This document shows positions 1 through 7,500 of a DNA stretch of 64,000 nucleotides, in pieces. The DNA is from Dichotomicrobium sp964540795 (GTDB taxonomy: Bacteria > Pseudomonadota > Alphaproteobacteria > Rhizobiales > Rhodomicrobiaceae). The DNA lies in NCBI GenBank assembly GCA_964540795.1, contig CAZINX010000009.1, positions 39,713-103,712 on the forward strand, written 5' to 3'. Made by a program: the position numbers and the translations under genes. Below the pieces are notes generated by a model. The model had not been told where the DNA came from. It saw only the letters and a list, made by a program, of their open reading frames with translations, and searched no databases. The stretch's first letter is position 1. Every line of letters starts with the position of its first letter.

Positions 1-1
1 G

Positions 2-64
2 GCGGCGCGCTACGCCCTATCTGGGAGGCAGCGACCGCGCGGAGCATTGGCGAGGGCGTCATGA
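2..64 (+). CDS. possible 3' end of an upstream gene
   Basis: One frame is open from the window edge to a TGA at 62-64 and would end in ARAS. The stop overlaps the ATG of the next gene in an ATGA arrangement, which is typical of translationally coupled genes. Only 20 codons are visible and nothing in them identifies a family. It could equally be untranslated leader of the DUF2905 gene. Confidence 0.25.
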   Translation, partial: AARYALSGRQRPRGALARAS

Positions 65-264
65 TCAGTCGCTGGCTCATCATTCTCGGGATCGTGCTGA
101 TCGTCGTCGGCGTGCTGTGGCCGTGGCTGTCGAAGCTGGGGCTGGGGCGGCTGCCCGGCGACATCGTCATCGAGCGCGACAACTTCACCTTCTACCTGCC
201 GATTACGACGTCGATCCTGGTGAGCGGGGTGTTGAGCGTGATCCTGTGGCTTCTGGGGCGGTGA
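61..264 (+). CDS. DUF2905 family small membrane protein
   Basis: This 67-residue protein has a hydrophobic helix at about residues 5-23, then a short polar segment with the LGRLPGDI signature of DUF2905, then a second hydrophobic helix at about 47-65. The family is widespread, always very short, and has no assigned function. It is presumably an inner-membrane protein with two spanning segments. The ATG at 61 may overlap the stop of a preceding gene, so it is probably the last gene of an operon that begins outside the window. It converges on the membrane-protein gene at 325-834. Confidence 0.75.
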   Translation: MISRWLIILGIVLIVVGVLWPWLSKLGLGRLPGDIVIERDNFTFYLPITTSILVSGVLSVILWLLGR

Positions 265-324
265 AATAAACCCCGGAACCTACGCCGACTGCACGTCTGG
301 TCGCTTTCTCGAGTTTGCAGGCTG

Positions 325-834
325 TCAAACGGCGGCTGTTAATCCGCGCCTTAGAGCATGGCTACCCTCATAGCTTCCCGCTGCAAATAGGCCGATTGCC
401 ATGCCCCAACAGATGATCGCAACCCACATCCATACGTCAGACGTTGCCTTTCGTATTGGCCTGTGAGGTAGATCTTTTTTACCAGTGAGAATCTGTGGCA
501 TATCCCAACTATTTATCGAATTCCTAAAAGCAGAGCCGTCCCGTAGGTAAGAAGCACCAGCGGCTATACAAGCAGCAATAATTCCTCCTAGAAAGTATTG
601 AAGTGCGGGGATTACAGCGACTGCGATTGGTTGCGCGACAGCGAGATTCGACGCTGCGATTTGGCCGATAAACGCGAGTGTTCCAACTGCTGCCGCACCA
701 TTGACACCGAATGCTACCTTAAGAGCAAAACTCGCCCAGCCATAATGCGCTTGCAAGAGAGACTGACGGTGTTGCTCATAAAAATCCCACCCTCTTAGTT
801 CTTCATTTGTTAGATGTTCGCGGGGCCGATCCAT
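325..834 (-). CDS. hypothetical membrane protein, about 169 residues
   Basis: I do not recognise a family. The protein starts with a polar region of about 35 residues (MDRPREHLTNEELRG) and then has about three or four hydrophobic segments, at roughly residues 38-60, 68-95 and 133-153. It is probably an integral inner-membrane protein. An ATG at 834 is preceded at a suitable distance by AGGAGA. An upstream in-frame ATG at 843 lies too close to that ribosome site, so 834 is preferred. Base composition is more AT-rich than in the neighbouring dcw genes, which may mean lower expression or acquisition. It is convergent with the DUF2905 gene and divergent from mraZ. Confidence 0.55.
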   Translation of the reverse strand: MDRPREHLTNEELRGWDFYEQHRQSLLQAHYGWASFALKVAFGVNGAAAVGTLAFIGQIAASNLAVAQPIAVAVIPALQYFLGGIIAACIAAGASYLRDGSAFRNSINSWDMPQILTGKKDLPHRPIRKATSDVWMWVAIICWGMAIGLFAAGSYEGSHALRRGLTAAV

Positions 835-963
835 GACGATCATTCTCCTGCTTGTTCCTCTGGGAATGCCTTAAAGGCTTCATCTGGGAGCATTTGAGCA
901 AAACTGGCTGCTGCTGTGCAGTGGTTGTGAAGAGCTGTCCCCAAGACAGACTTAGCCTGCCCG

Positions 964-988
964 TCCCACCCCATCCCATGCCTGCCCG
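964..988 (-). promoter_or_regulatory. upstream cluster of three MraZ-like boxes
   Basis: TCCCA at 964-968, TCCCA at 974-978 and GCCCG at 984-988 follow one another at an exact 10-base spacing. On the minus strand these read TGGGA, TGGGA and CGGGC. The E. coli MraZ operator is described as TGGGN repeats separated by five bases, which is the same geometry. This cluster lies in a different register from the main array at 1029-1123. Confidence 0.45.
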
Positions 989-1028
989 CCGCAGGGCGCG
1001 CGAAACGCGCCTGCCATCGCCATCCCGC

Positions 1029-1123
1029 GCCCGCGCTCACCCGCGCTTTCCCGCCAATCCCCGCAAAACCCCACTTTACTCCATTGACGTCCATACCATC
1101 CCATGCTATCCCATAATCGCCCG
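1029..1123 (-). promoter_or_regulatory. ten-copy 10-bp-period array, candidate MraZ operator
   Basis: From 1030 to 1123 every tenth base begins the pattern (C/T)CC(G/A): CCCG at 1030, 1040, 1050 and 1060, CCCA at 1070, TCCA at 1080 and 1090, CCCA at 1100 and 1110, CCCG at 1120. The copies at 1100 and 1110 are preceded by T and give TCCCA, which is TGGGA on the other strand, with five-base spacers. The mraZ start lies about 180 bases downstream. MraZ is a DNA-binding autorepressor of the dcw operon and recognises such repeats in E. coli, usually three copies. Assigning the array to MraZ is an inference from position and motif. Confidence 0.5.
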
Positions 1124-1304
1124 TTCGGAAGGGTGATTCGAGGGGAGGGGTCGGCACACCGGTTTCTCTTCGGGGCGCGGGGGCGGATGCTCTCTCCTCG
1201 ACACCTGACGGGATGGCCGCCGACGCGGCCCAATAGAGAAAACCCGCCGCGATCAGCGGCCTGGTTGGTTCAGCGTCAAAGGGCGGCCGCGGCTCGGAGC
1301 GGAG

Positions 1305-1790
1305 ATGGACGAGTTTGCCGGCCGACACGACAACAAGGTGGATGCGAAAGGACGGGTCAGCGTGCCCGCATCGTTCCGCGCTGTGCTCACCAAAGACGGT
1401 GCTGAGGGCATCTTTTGCTACCCGCACCCGGAGCGGCGCTGTCTCGAAGCCGGCGGCAACCGTCTGGTGCGAAAGATTCACCAAATACTGGAAGAATTTC
1501 CCGTCCTCTCCCAGGAACGCGAAGACCTCGCTACGTTTTATTTCGGCGAGTCCGAAACGCTCAAAATCGACGCGGATGGACGAACCATCCTCCCGAAGCG
1601 GCTCAAGGACGTCGCCGGGATCGGAGACACAGCCGTTTTCGTCGGCCTCGGCGACAAGTTCCAGATCTGGGAAGCCGGCGAATACGACGCATTCCGCAGC
1701 GAAGCGCGCGACAGAGCGCGCGCCCTGCGACAACAGCTCGGCGCGGGAGGCCGCTCAACCAGCGGCCAGACTGAGAAGGCACGGGAATGA
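1305..1790 (+). CDS. mraZ: MraZ, transcriptional regulator of the dcw operon
   Basis: MraZ is a ring-forming DNA-binding protein made of two AbrB-like halves that represses the division/cell-wall operon it heads. The 161-residue sequence shows the first-half signature DAKGRVSVP at residues 13-21 and the matching second-half motif DADGRTILPK at 89-98, both family hallmarks. The ATG at 1305 follows GGAGCGGAG. The stop overlaps the start of rsmH (ATGATGA), so the two genes are coupled. Length and position as first dcw gene are standard. The unusual repeat array upstream is its likely target. Confidence 0.95.
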   Translation: MDEFAGRHDNKVDAKGRVSVPASFRAVLTKDGAEGIFCYPHPERRCLEAGGNRLVRKIHQILEEFPVLSQEREDLATFYFGESETLKIDADGRTILPKRLKDVAGIGDTAVFVGLGDKFQIWEAGEYDAFRSEARDRARALRQQLGAGGRSTSGQTEKARE

Positions 1791-2830
1791 TGATCCGTCG
1801 CGGCAGGGAAGAGGGCGCCCATGCCGCTGGCGAACCGGCGGGTCACGTTCCCGTGCTGCTTTTTCCGGTGATGCGGGCGCTGGCCCCGCAAAGCGGCGAA
1901 CGCTTCATTGACGCGACTTTCGGCGCGGGCGGATACACGCGCGCGCTGCTGGAGGCCGGGGCGGAGGTGCTGGCCATCGACCGCGACCCGGCGGCCATCG
2001 CGCGGGCGCAGGCGCTCGCGGGCGAACATCCCGGCCGGCTTCATGTGGCGCAGGCGCGCTTTTCCGAAATAGAGCAGATCGCGGACGACCACAGCTTCGC
2101 GCCGGATGGCGTGGTGCTGGATGTCGGCGTGTCGTCGATGCAGCTTGATGAGGCCGGGCGCGGCTTTTCCTTCATGCAGGAAGGCCCGCTGGACATGCGC
2201 ATGTCCGCCGAGGGGCCGAGCGCGGCGGACGTGGTCAACACGCTGGACGCGCGCGAGCTGGCGCAAATCCTCTCCCGGCTGGGCGAGGAAAAGCGCGCCC
2301 GCGCCATCGCCAAGCGCATCGTTGCCGCCCGCGCCGACGCGCCGATCGAGACGACCGGGCGGCTGGTCCAGATCGTTGAGGAGGTGCTGGGGCCGAAACG
2401 CGGCGATCGCATCCACCCGGCCACGCGCACCTTCCAGGGCTTGCGCCTTTACGTGAACGACGAACTCGGCGAATTGGCTGAAGGGCTGGCGGGCGCTGAA
2501 CGGCTGCTGCGCGAAGGCGGGCGGCTGGCTATCGTCAGCTTCCACTCCCTCGAAGACCGCATTGTCAAGCGCTTCTTCACCGCGCGCAGCGGCAAGACGC
2601 CAGCGCCGTCGCGGCATCTGCCTCCAGAAGCCGATACGCCCGCGCCCAGCTTCCGGCTGCCGCGCGGTCAGCCCGTGACGCCGGATGACACCGAAATCGA
2701 CGCGAACCCGCGCGCCCGCTCGGCCCGGCTGCGCTGGGGTGTGCGCACCGACGCGCCGCCGCTCCCGCTCGACCGCGACGCGCTTGGCCTGCCGGGTCTG
2801 GAGGTGCGCGATATCTCTTCGCTTGGTTAG
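1787..2830 (+). CDS. rsmH: 16S rRNA (cytosine(1402)-N(4))-methyltransferase RsmH
   Basis: RsmH (MraW) methylates N4 of C1402 in 16S rRNA, using S-adenosylmethionine, in the ribosomal P site. The 347-residue protein begins with the family motif HVPVL at residues 20-24, followed by the SAM-binding motif TFGAGGYT at 44-51. It also carries DVGVSSMQLD and the C-terminal SFHSLEDRIVK. Start codons at 1787 and 1790 are both possible. Both overlap the mraZ stop region. It is the second gene of the dcw operon, as in most bacteria. Confidence 0.95.
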   Translation: MMIRRGREEGAHAAGEPAGHVPVLLFPVMRALAPQSGERFIDATFGAGGYTRALLEAGAEVLAIDRDPAAIARAQALAGEHPGRLHVAQARFSEIEQIADDHSFAPDGVVLDVGVSSMQLDEAGRGFSFMQEGPLDMRMSAEGPSAADVVNTLDARELAQILSRLGEEKRARAIAKRIVAARADAPIETTGRLVQIVEEVLGPKRGDRIHPATRTFQGLRLYVNDELGELAEGLAGAERLLREGGRLAIVSFHSLEDRIVKRFFTARSGKTPAPSRHLPPEADTPAPSFRLPRGQPVTPDDTEIDANPRARSARLRWGVRTDAPPLPLDRDALGLPGLEVRDISSLG

Positions 2831-2889
2831 GAAATGTTTACCGTAACCGGTGCAAAGTCATCCGGAGTTTTAAGGTCAAGCGTTCGGTC

Positions 2890-3183
2890 ATGCGTGTTGT
2901 CAATTTTGTTCTGTTCGGGGTGATGGCGGGCCTGCTGATGCTGATCTACCAGCAGAAGCACGAAACCCGCGAGCTGGAGGCGCGCGCCTCGGCGCTGTCG
3001 CGCGAGATTTCCGAGGAGACGCGCGCCCTGTCCGTGTTGCGCGCCGAATGGACCTATCTCACGCGCCCGGAGCGGCTGGAGCGGATCGCGCGCGAGCGTC
3101 TCGGGCTGGAGCCGGTGAAGCCCGAGCAAATCAAATCGTTCGCCGAGATCGCAGGGCCGCGCGCGCGGGGAGACCGGCCATGA
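2890..3183 (+). CDS. ftsL: cell division protein FtsL
   Basis: This 97-residue bitopic protein has a short cytoplasmic start, a hydrophobic segment at about residues 4-19, and a periplasmic region rich in E, R, L and A at about 22-55 that should form a coiled coil. It ends with the family-typical segment 'R.ERLGLEPVKPEQI'. FtsL joins the divisome with FtsB and FtsQ and helps activate FtsWI. Assignment rests on topology, size and position between rsmH and ftsI, because FtsL sequences are weakly conserved. The stop overlaps the ftsI start (ATGA). Confidence 0.85.
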   Translation: MRVVNFVLFGVMAGLLMLIYQQKHETRELEARASALSREISEETRALSVLRAEWTYLTRPERLERIARERLGLEPVKPEQIKSFAEIAGPRARGDRP

Positions 3184-4838
3184 GCGGGCAGCCCGAACGC
3201 CGCCGGGGCGGCGGGCCGGATGCGGTGCGTATCGGCCTGATACTGGGTGCGCTTTGCCTTTGTTTTGCCGGGCTGGCCGCGCGGCTGATCGCGCTGGGCA
3301 TGGGGCCGGTCGATGCGCCGCGGATCGCCGTTGCGCAGCCGGACGCGCCGCGCTCGATCTCGCGGCCCGACCTCGTTGATCGCAACGGCCGGATGCTGGC
3401 GACCGATCTGGATGTCTATTGGGCTTACGGCGACCCTGCGCGGGTTGTCGATGTCGATAACGCCGCCGAAAAGCTCGCCAGCGTGCTGCCGGATCAGGAC
3501 ATTGCGACGCTGCGCGGGAAGCTGTCTCGCGAAGGCCGTTTCGTCTGGCTTTATCGCGGGCTGACCCCGAAACAGGCGCAGGCTGTCCATCGCCTCGGGC
3601 TGCCGGGCGTGGGCCTGCTGAACGCCAACCAGCGCGTCTACCCCTCCGGCCCGACGGGCGTGCATATACTGGGCCACACTGATGTCGATAATCGCGGCAT
3701 CGCCGGCATTGAAAAACACATCGACAGCGCTGGCGGGATTGCCGAGCCTGCGCCATCACCGGATGAGCGGCCCCGCGTGCGGCTGGCCCTCGATCTGGGT
3801 GTCCAGCACATCCTGCGCGAAGAGCTGCGCCGCGCGCAGGAGAGCTTTGAGGCCAAGGCGGTGGCCGGTCTGGTGATGGACGTACATAGCGGGGAGCTTG
3901 TGGCGATGACGTCACTGCCGGATTACGACCCGAACCGGCGCGAGGAGTCTCTCCAGCCCGACCGCCAGAACCGGCTGGTGGCCGACACCTATGAGATGGG
4001 TTCGGTGTTCAAGGCGTTCACAGTGGCCATGGCGCTCGATAACGGCATCATCAAGCTCGACGACCGCTACAACATAAAGAAGCCGGTAAATGTGGGCGGT
4101 TTTCGGATCGTGGATAAATACGCCAGGAAGACCTACGCCACCGTGCCGGAAATCTTCATCCGCTCATCCAACACAGGCTCCGCGCGCATTGCGCTCGATG
4201 TCGGCGGTTATCGCCAGCGCGAATTTCTCGAACGGCTCGGGCTGACCGAACCGCTCGATACCGAACTGCCACCGACCGCCGACCCGCAAGCGCCCAAGGT
4301 CTGGCGGGAATCCACGACGGTCACGGTCTCTTACGGTCACGGCATTGCCGTCGCGCCGCTGAACTTCGCTGCCGCGAGCGCAGCGCTCGTCAATGGCGGC
4401 TATCTGGTGCGGCCCACCTTCCTGAAGCGCAGCCGCAGCAAGGGCCGCCGGCTGGCTGAAAAGGTGCTGCGCTCCAGCACCAGCGATGCGATGCGCCGGC
4501 TTCTGCGCCGCAACGTCGTCGAGGGCACCGGCCGGCGCGCGAAGGTCGAGGGCTACCGCCTGGGCGGCAAGACCGGCACGGCCAACAAGCCCGTCGACGG
4601 CGGTTATTCCCGTGAAAAGGTCATTAGTACATTTTTTGCCGCGTTTCCGATGGACGATCCGCAATATCTGGTTTTGGTCATGATAGATGAACCAAGACCG
4701 ACGAAGGCGGCGCACCGGCGGACGGAAGCGGCCTGGAACGCAGCGCCGACGGTTGCGGCGGTCGTCAAGCGGGCGGCCCCGATCCTCGGCGTTGCGCCGG
4801 AACGCGCGTTTGACGAAGTCGCCGGCACCGCCTATTAA
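3180..4838 (+). CDS. ftsI: penicillin-binding protein FtsI (PBP3), septal transpeptidase
   Basis: FtsI cross-links septal peptidoglycan. The 552-residue protein has an N-terminal membrane anchor at about residues 17-38, then a PBP dimerisation domain (RPDLVDRNGRMLATD), then a transpeptidase domain. The active-site serine is Ser275 in SVFK. The SSN motif follows in SSNTGSAR, and KTGTAN is the third catalytic motif. The ATG at 3180 overlaps the ftsL stop. An in-frame start further upstream would lie wholly inside ftsL and is not needed. The neighbours ftsL and murE confirm the dcw context. Confidence 0.95.
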   Translation: MSGQPERRRGGGPDAVRIGLILGALCLCFAGLAARLIALGMGPVDAPRIAVAQPDAPRSISRPDLVDRNGRMLATDLDVYWAYGDPARVVDVDNAAEKLASVLPDQDIATLRGKLSREGRFVWLYRGLTPKQAQAVHRLGLPGVGLLNANQRVYPSGPTGVHILGHTDVDNRGIAGIEKHIDSAGGIAEPAPSPDERPRVRLALDLGVQHILREELRRAQESFEAKAVAGLVMDVHSGELVAMTSLPDYDPNRREESLQPDRQNRLVADTYEMGSVFKAFTVAMALDNGIIKLDDRYNIKKPVNVGGFRIVDKYARKTYATVPEIFIRSSNTGSARIALDVGGYRQREFLERLGLTEPLDTELPPTADPQAPKVWRESTTVTVSYGHGIAVAPLNFAAASAALVNGGYLVRPTFLKRSRSKGRRLAEKVLRSSTSDAMRRLLRRNVVEGTGRRAKVEGYRLGGKTGTANKPVDGGYSREKVISTFFAAFPMDDPQYLVLVMIDEPRPTKAAHRRTEAAWNAAPTVAAVVKRAAPILGVAPERAFDEVAGTAY

Positions 4839-4885
4839 CCGATCCATTCCGATGGTGAACCGGCTTCCGGCGAGGCCAGACAAGA

Positions 4886-6349
4886 ATGAAGCTCAGCGAG
4901 CTGGCAGGCGGCGTCCCTTCCGGCGTCTCTGCCGATATTGATATTGCGGGCATAACGGCGGACAGCCGTGAGGTGCGGCCCGGCTTCGTGTTTGCCGCGC
5001 TGCCAGGCACGAAGGTCGATGGCGCGCAGTTCATTCCGGCTGCGCTTGCGGCAGGCGCGGTCGCCGTGCTCGCCGTGCCGGATGCGCCAGTGCCCGAGGA
5101 CGTGACCGTGATCCGCGACGGCGAACCGCGGCGCCGGCTCGCGCAGATGGCCGCGCGGTTCTATCCGCGCCAGCCGGAGATGCTGGCGGCGGTGACGGGC
5201 ACCAACGGCAAGACTTCGGTTGCCTCCTTCCTCTATCAGATCTGGCGCGCGCAGGGCCTGAGCGCGGCGAGCGTCGGCACGCTGGGCGTCCGCGTCGATG
5301 GCGAAACGCGCCCGCTGCGCCACACCACGCCGGAGCCGGTCGAGCTGCACCGTATTCTTGATGGCCTTGCACGCGAGGGCGTCGGCCACGCGGCGCTGGA
5401 AGCCTCCAGCCACGGCTTGGCGCAGCACCGGCTCGACGGCGTGCGTTTGAGCGCGGCGGCCTTCACCAACATCTCGCGCGATCACCTGGATTATCACCCG
5501 GACTTCGAGAGCTACTTCGCCGCGAAGATGCGCCTGTTCGAGGACTTGCTGCCGGAAGGCGCGCCGGCTGTGATCGACATCGACCGGCCGGAGGGCGCGC
5601 GGGTTGCGGCGCTCGCGAAGGCGCGCGGGCGCGAGGTCTGGACGGTAGGTCATGCGGGCGAAGCGATCCGCGTGTCTCGACCCACGCCTCACGGCTTCGG
5701 CCAGGAGGTCGACTTTGTCTTCGACGGTGCGCGCCATTCGGTGACGCTGCCGCTCGCCGGCTCGTTTCAGGCGTCAAACGCGGCCATCGCCGCCGGGCTG
5801 GCGCTCGCCACGGGCAGCGCGCCGGACACCGTCTTTCCCGCACTGGAAACGCTGCGGGGCGCGCAAGGGCGCATGGAACTGGCAGGCCACGCGCCTTCGG
5901 GCGGCGGCATCTTCATCGACTATGCGCACACACCCGACGCGCTCGACTCCGCCCTGCGCGCGCTGCGGCCCTTCGCGCGCGGCAAGGTCGCGGTGGTCTT
6001 CGGCTGCGGCGGCGAGCGCGACACCGGCAAGCGCGCCGAGATGGGGGCGATCGCGCAACAACTGGCGGAAAGAGTCTACGTCACCGACGATAACCCGCGC
6101 GGCGAGGACGCGGCCATGATAAGGCAGGAAATCATCCGGGCCGCGCCCGGCGCCCGCGACATCGCCGACCGGCGCGACGCTATCGCCACTGCCATCGCTG
6201 AACTCGGCCGCGGCGACGTGCTTCTCATCGCCGGAAAAGGCCATGAAACCGGCCAGGTCGTGAACGGACACACCTATCCGTTCTCCGACATGGAGGCGGT
6301 GCGCGAGGTGCTCGCGACACAGGCGCGGGCTATGACGCAGCCGGTCTAG
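4886..6349 (+). CDS. murE: UDP-MurNAc-tripeptide synthetase MurE (meso-DAP adding)
   Basis: MurE adds the third amino acid of the stem peptide to UDP-MurNAc-L-Ala-D-Glu with ATP in the cytoplasm. The 487-residue protein has the Mur ligase P-loop GTNGKTS at residues 105-111, the central ASSHGL motif, and near the C terminus DNPRGED. The DNPR motif is the established marker for meso-diaminopimelate rather than lysine. In nearly all alphaproteobacterial dcw clusters the next gene is murF. Here only 56 non-coding bases separate murE from mraY, so murF is missing at this site. Confidence 0.95.
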   Translation: MKLSELAGGVPSGVSADIDIAGITADSREVRPGFVFAALPGTKVDGAQFIPAALAAGAVAVLAVPDAPVPEDVTVIRDGEPRRRLAQMAARFYPRQPEMLAAVTGTNGKTSVASFLYQIWRAQGLSAASVGTLGVRVDGETRPLRHTTPEPVELHRILDGLAREGVGHAALEASSHGLAQHRLDGVRLSAAAFTNISRDHLDYHPDFESYFAAKMRLFEDLLPEGAPAVIDIDRPEGARVAALAKARGREVWTVGHAGEAIRVSRPTPHGFGQEVDFVFDGARHSVTLPLAGSFQASNAAIAAGLALATGSAPDTVFPALETLRGAQGRMELAGHAPSGGGIFIDYAHTPDALDSALRALRPFARGKVAVVFGCGGERDTGKRAEMGAIAQQLAERVYVTDDNPRGEDAAMIRQEIIRAAPGARDIADRRDAIATAIAELGRGDVLLIAGKGHETGQVVNGHTYPFSDMEAVREVLATQARAMTQPV

Positions 6350-6405
6350 ACGGCGGGAAACGCCCGAGACGAAGCATTGCGCCCAGGAGGCGTCGACGGG
6401 GAACG

Positions 6406-7491
6406 ATGTTTTATCTGTTTGTCGAACTGAGCGATCAGTTCCCGATCCTCAACGTTTTCCGCTACATCACCTTCCGCACCGGCGGGGCGATCATGACCGC
6501 GCTGCTGGTCGTGTTCCTGTTCGGCCCCGGCCTCATCAACCTGCTGCGCGTGCGCCAGGGGCGCGGCCAGCCGATCCGCACCGATGGGCCGCAGGGGCAT
6601 TTGCTGACCAAGCAGGGCACGCCGACGATGGGCGGCCTGATGATCCTGCTCGGCGTGGGCGTGGCGACGATCCTCTGGGCCAATCTCGCCAACAAATATG
6701 TCTGGATTGTCCTCGCGGTGACGCTAGCCTTCGGCACGATTGGCTTCATCGACGACTTCCTGAAGGTCACGAAGCGCTCCACCGGCGGGTTTTCCGGCCG
6801 GATCAAGCTGCTTCTGGAGCTGATCGTCGCGGGCATCGCCACCTACTCGATCATGATGATCGGCGAGGCCGGCTTTTCCAGCTCGCTCGCGGTGCCGTTC
6901 TTCAAGGATTTGTTGATCGACCTCGGCCCGCTTTTCATTGTGCTCGGCGTGGTCGTGATCGCCGGGGCGGGCAACGCGGTCAACCTGACCGACGGCCTCG
7001 ACGGACTGGCCATCGTGCCGGTGATGATCGCGGCCAGCGCATTCGGGATGATCTCATATCTGGTCGGTAACGCAATCTTTGCCGATTATCTTCAAATTCA
7101 TTTCGTGCCGGGCACGGGCGAGTTGGCGGTCGTTTGCGGCGCGCTGGTCGGCGCGGGGCTCGGTTTCCTGTGGTTCAACGCGCCGCCGGCAATGATCTTC
7201 ATGGGCGATACCGGCTCGCTGGCGCTGGGCGGCGCGCTCGGCGCCATTGCGGTGGCCACCAAGCACGAGATCGTGCTGGCGATCATCGGCGGGCTGTTCG
7301 TCCTGGAGACGCTTTCGGTGATCGTGCAGGTGCTCTCGTACAAGCTCACGGGCAAGCGCGTGTTCCGCATGGCGCCGCTGCACCATCACTTCGAGCAAAA
7401 GGGCTGGGCCGAAGCGACCGTCGTTGTCAGGTTCTGGATCATCTCGGTGGTGCTGGCGCTGATCGGGCTGTCAACGCTCAAACTACGTTAG
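6406..7491 (+). CDS. mraY: phospho-MurNAc-pentapeptide transferase MraY
   Basis: MraY transfers phospho-MurNAc-pentapeptide to undecaprenyl phosphate, giving lipid I at the inner membrane. The 361-residue protein has about ten hydrophobic helices and the family catalytic motifs: the aspartate pair in FIDDFLK, NLTDGLDGLA, and the C-terminal histidine cluster APLHHHFEQKGW. Length is typical. The ATG at 6406 follows GACGGGGAACG. It sits between murE and murD, without the usual murF in front. Confidence 0.96.
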   Translation: MFYLFVELSDQFPILNVFRYITFRTGGAIMTALLVVFLFGPGLINLLRVRQGRGQPIRTDGPQGHLLTKQGTPTMGGLMILLGVGVATILWANLANKYVWIVLAVTLAFGTIGFIDDFLKVTKRSTGGFSGRIKLLLELIVAGIATYSIMMIGEAGFSSSLAVPFFKDLLIDLGPLFIVLGVVVIAGAGNAVNLTDGLDGLAIVPVMIAASAFGMISYLVGNAIFADYLQIHFVPGTGELAVVCGALVGAGLGFLWFNAPPAMIFMGDTGSLALGGALGAIAVATKHEIVLAIIGGLFVLETLSVIVQVLSYKLTGKRVFRMAPLHHHFEQKGWAEATVVVRFWIISVVLALIGLSTLKLR

Positions 7492-7500
7492 GATAAGACG

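Larger units (their letters stand above)
835..1304. other. intergenic leader upstream of mraZ
   Basis: These 470 bases between the divergent membrane-protein gene and mraZ contain no convincing gene. Open frames here are extensions of mraZ shadows. The region carries two clusters of short C-rich boxes on a 10-bp period, annotated separately. No confident -35/-10 pair was found between the array and mraZ. The region must contain the dcw promoter. Confidence 0.5.

Noticed and set aside
840..1733. A long minus-strand frame opposite mraZ
   Set aside because: mraZ on the plus strand is unmistakable, and the antisense translation has no family pattern.
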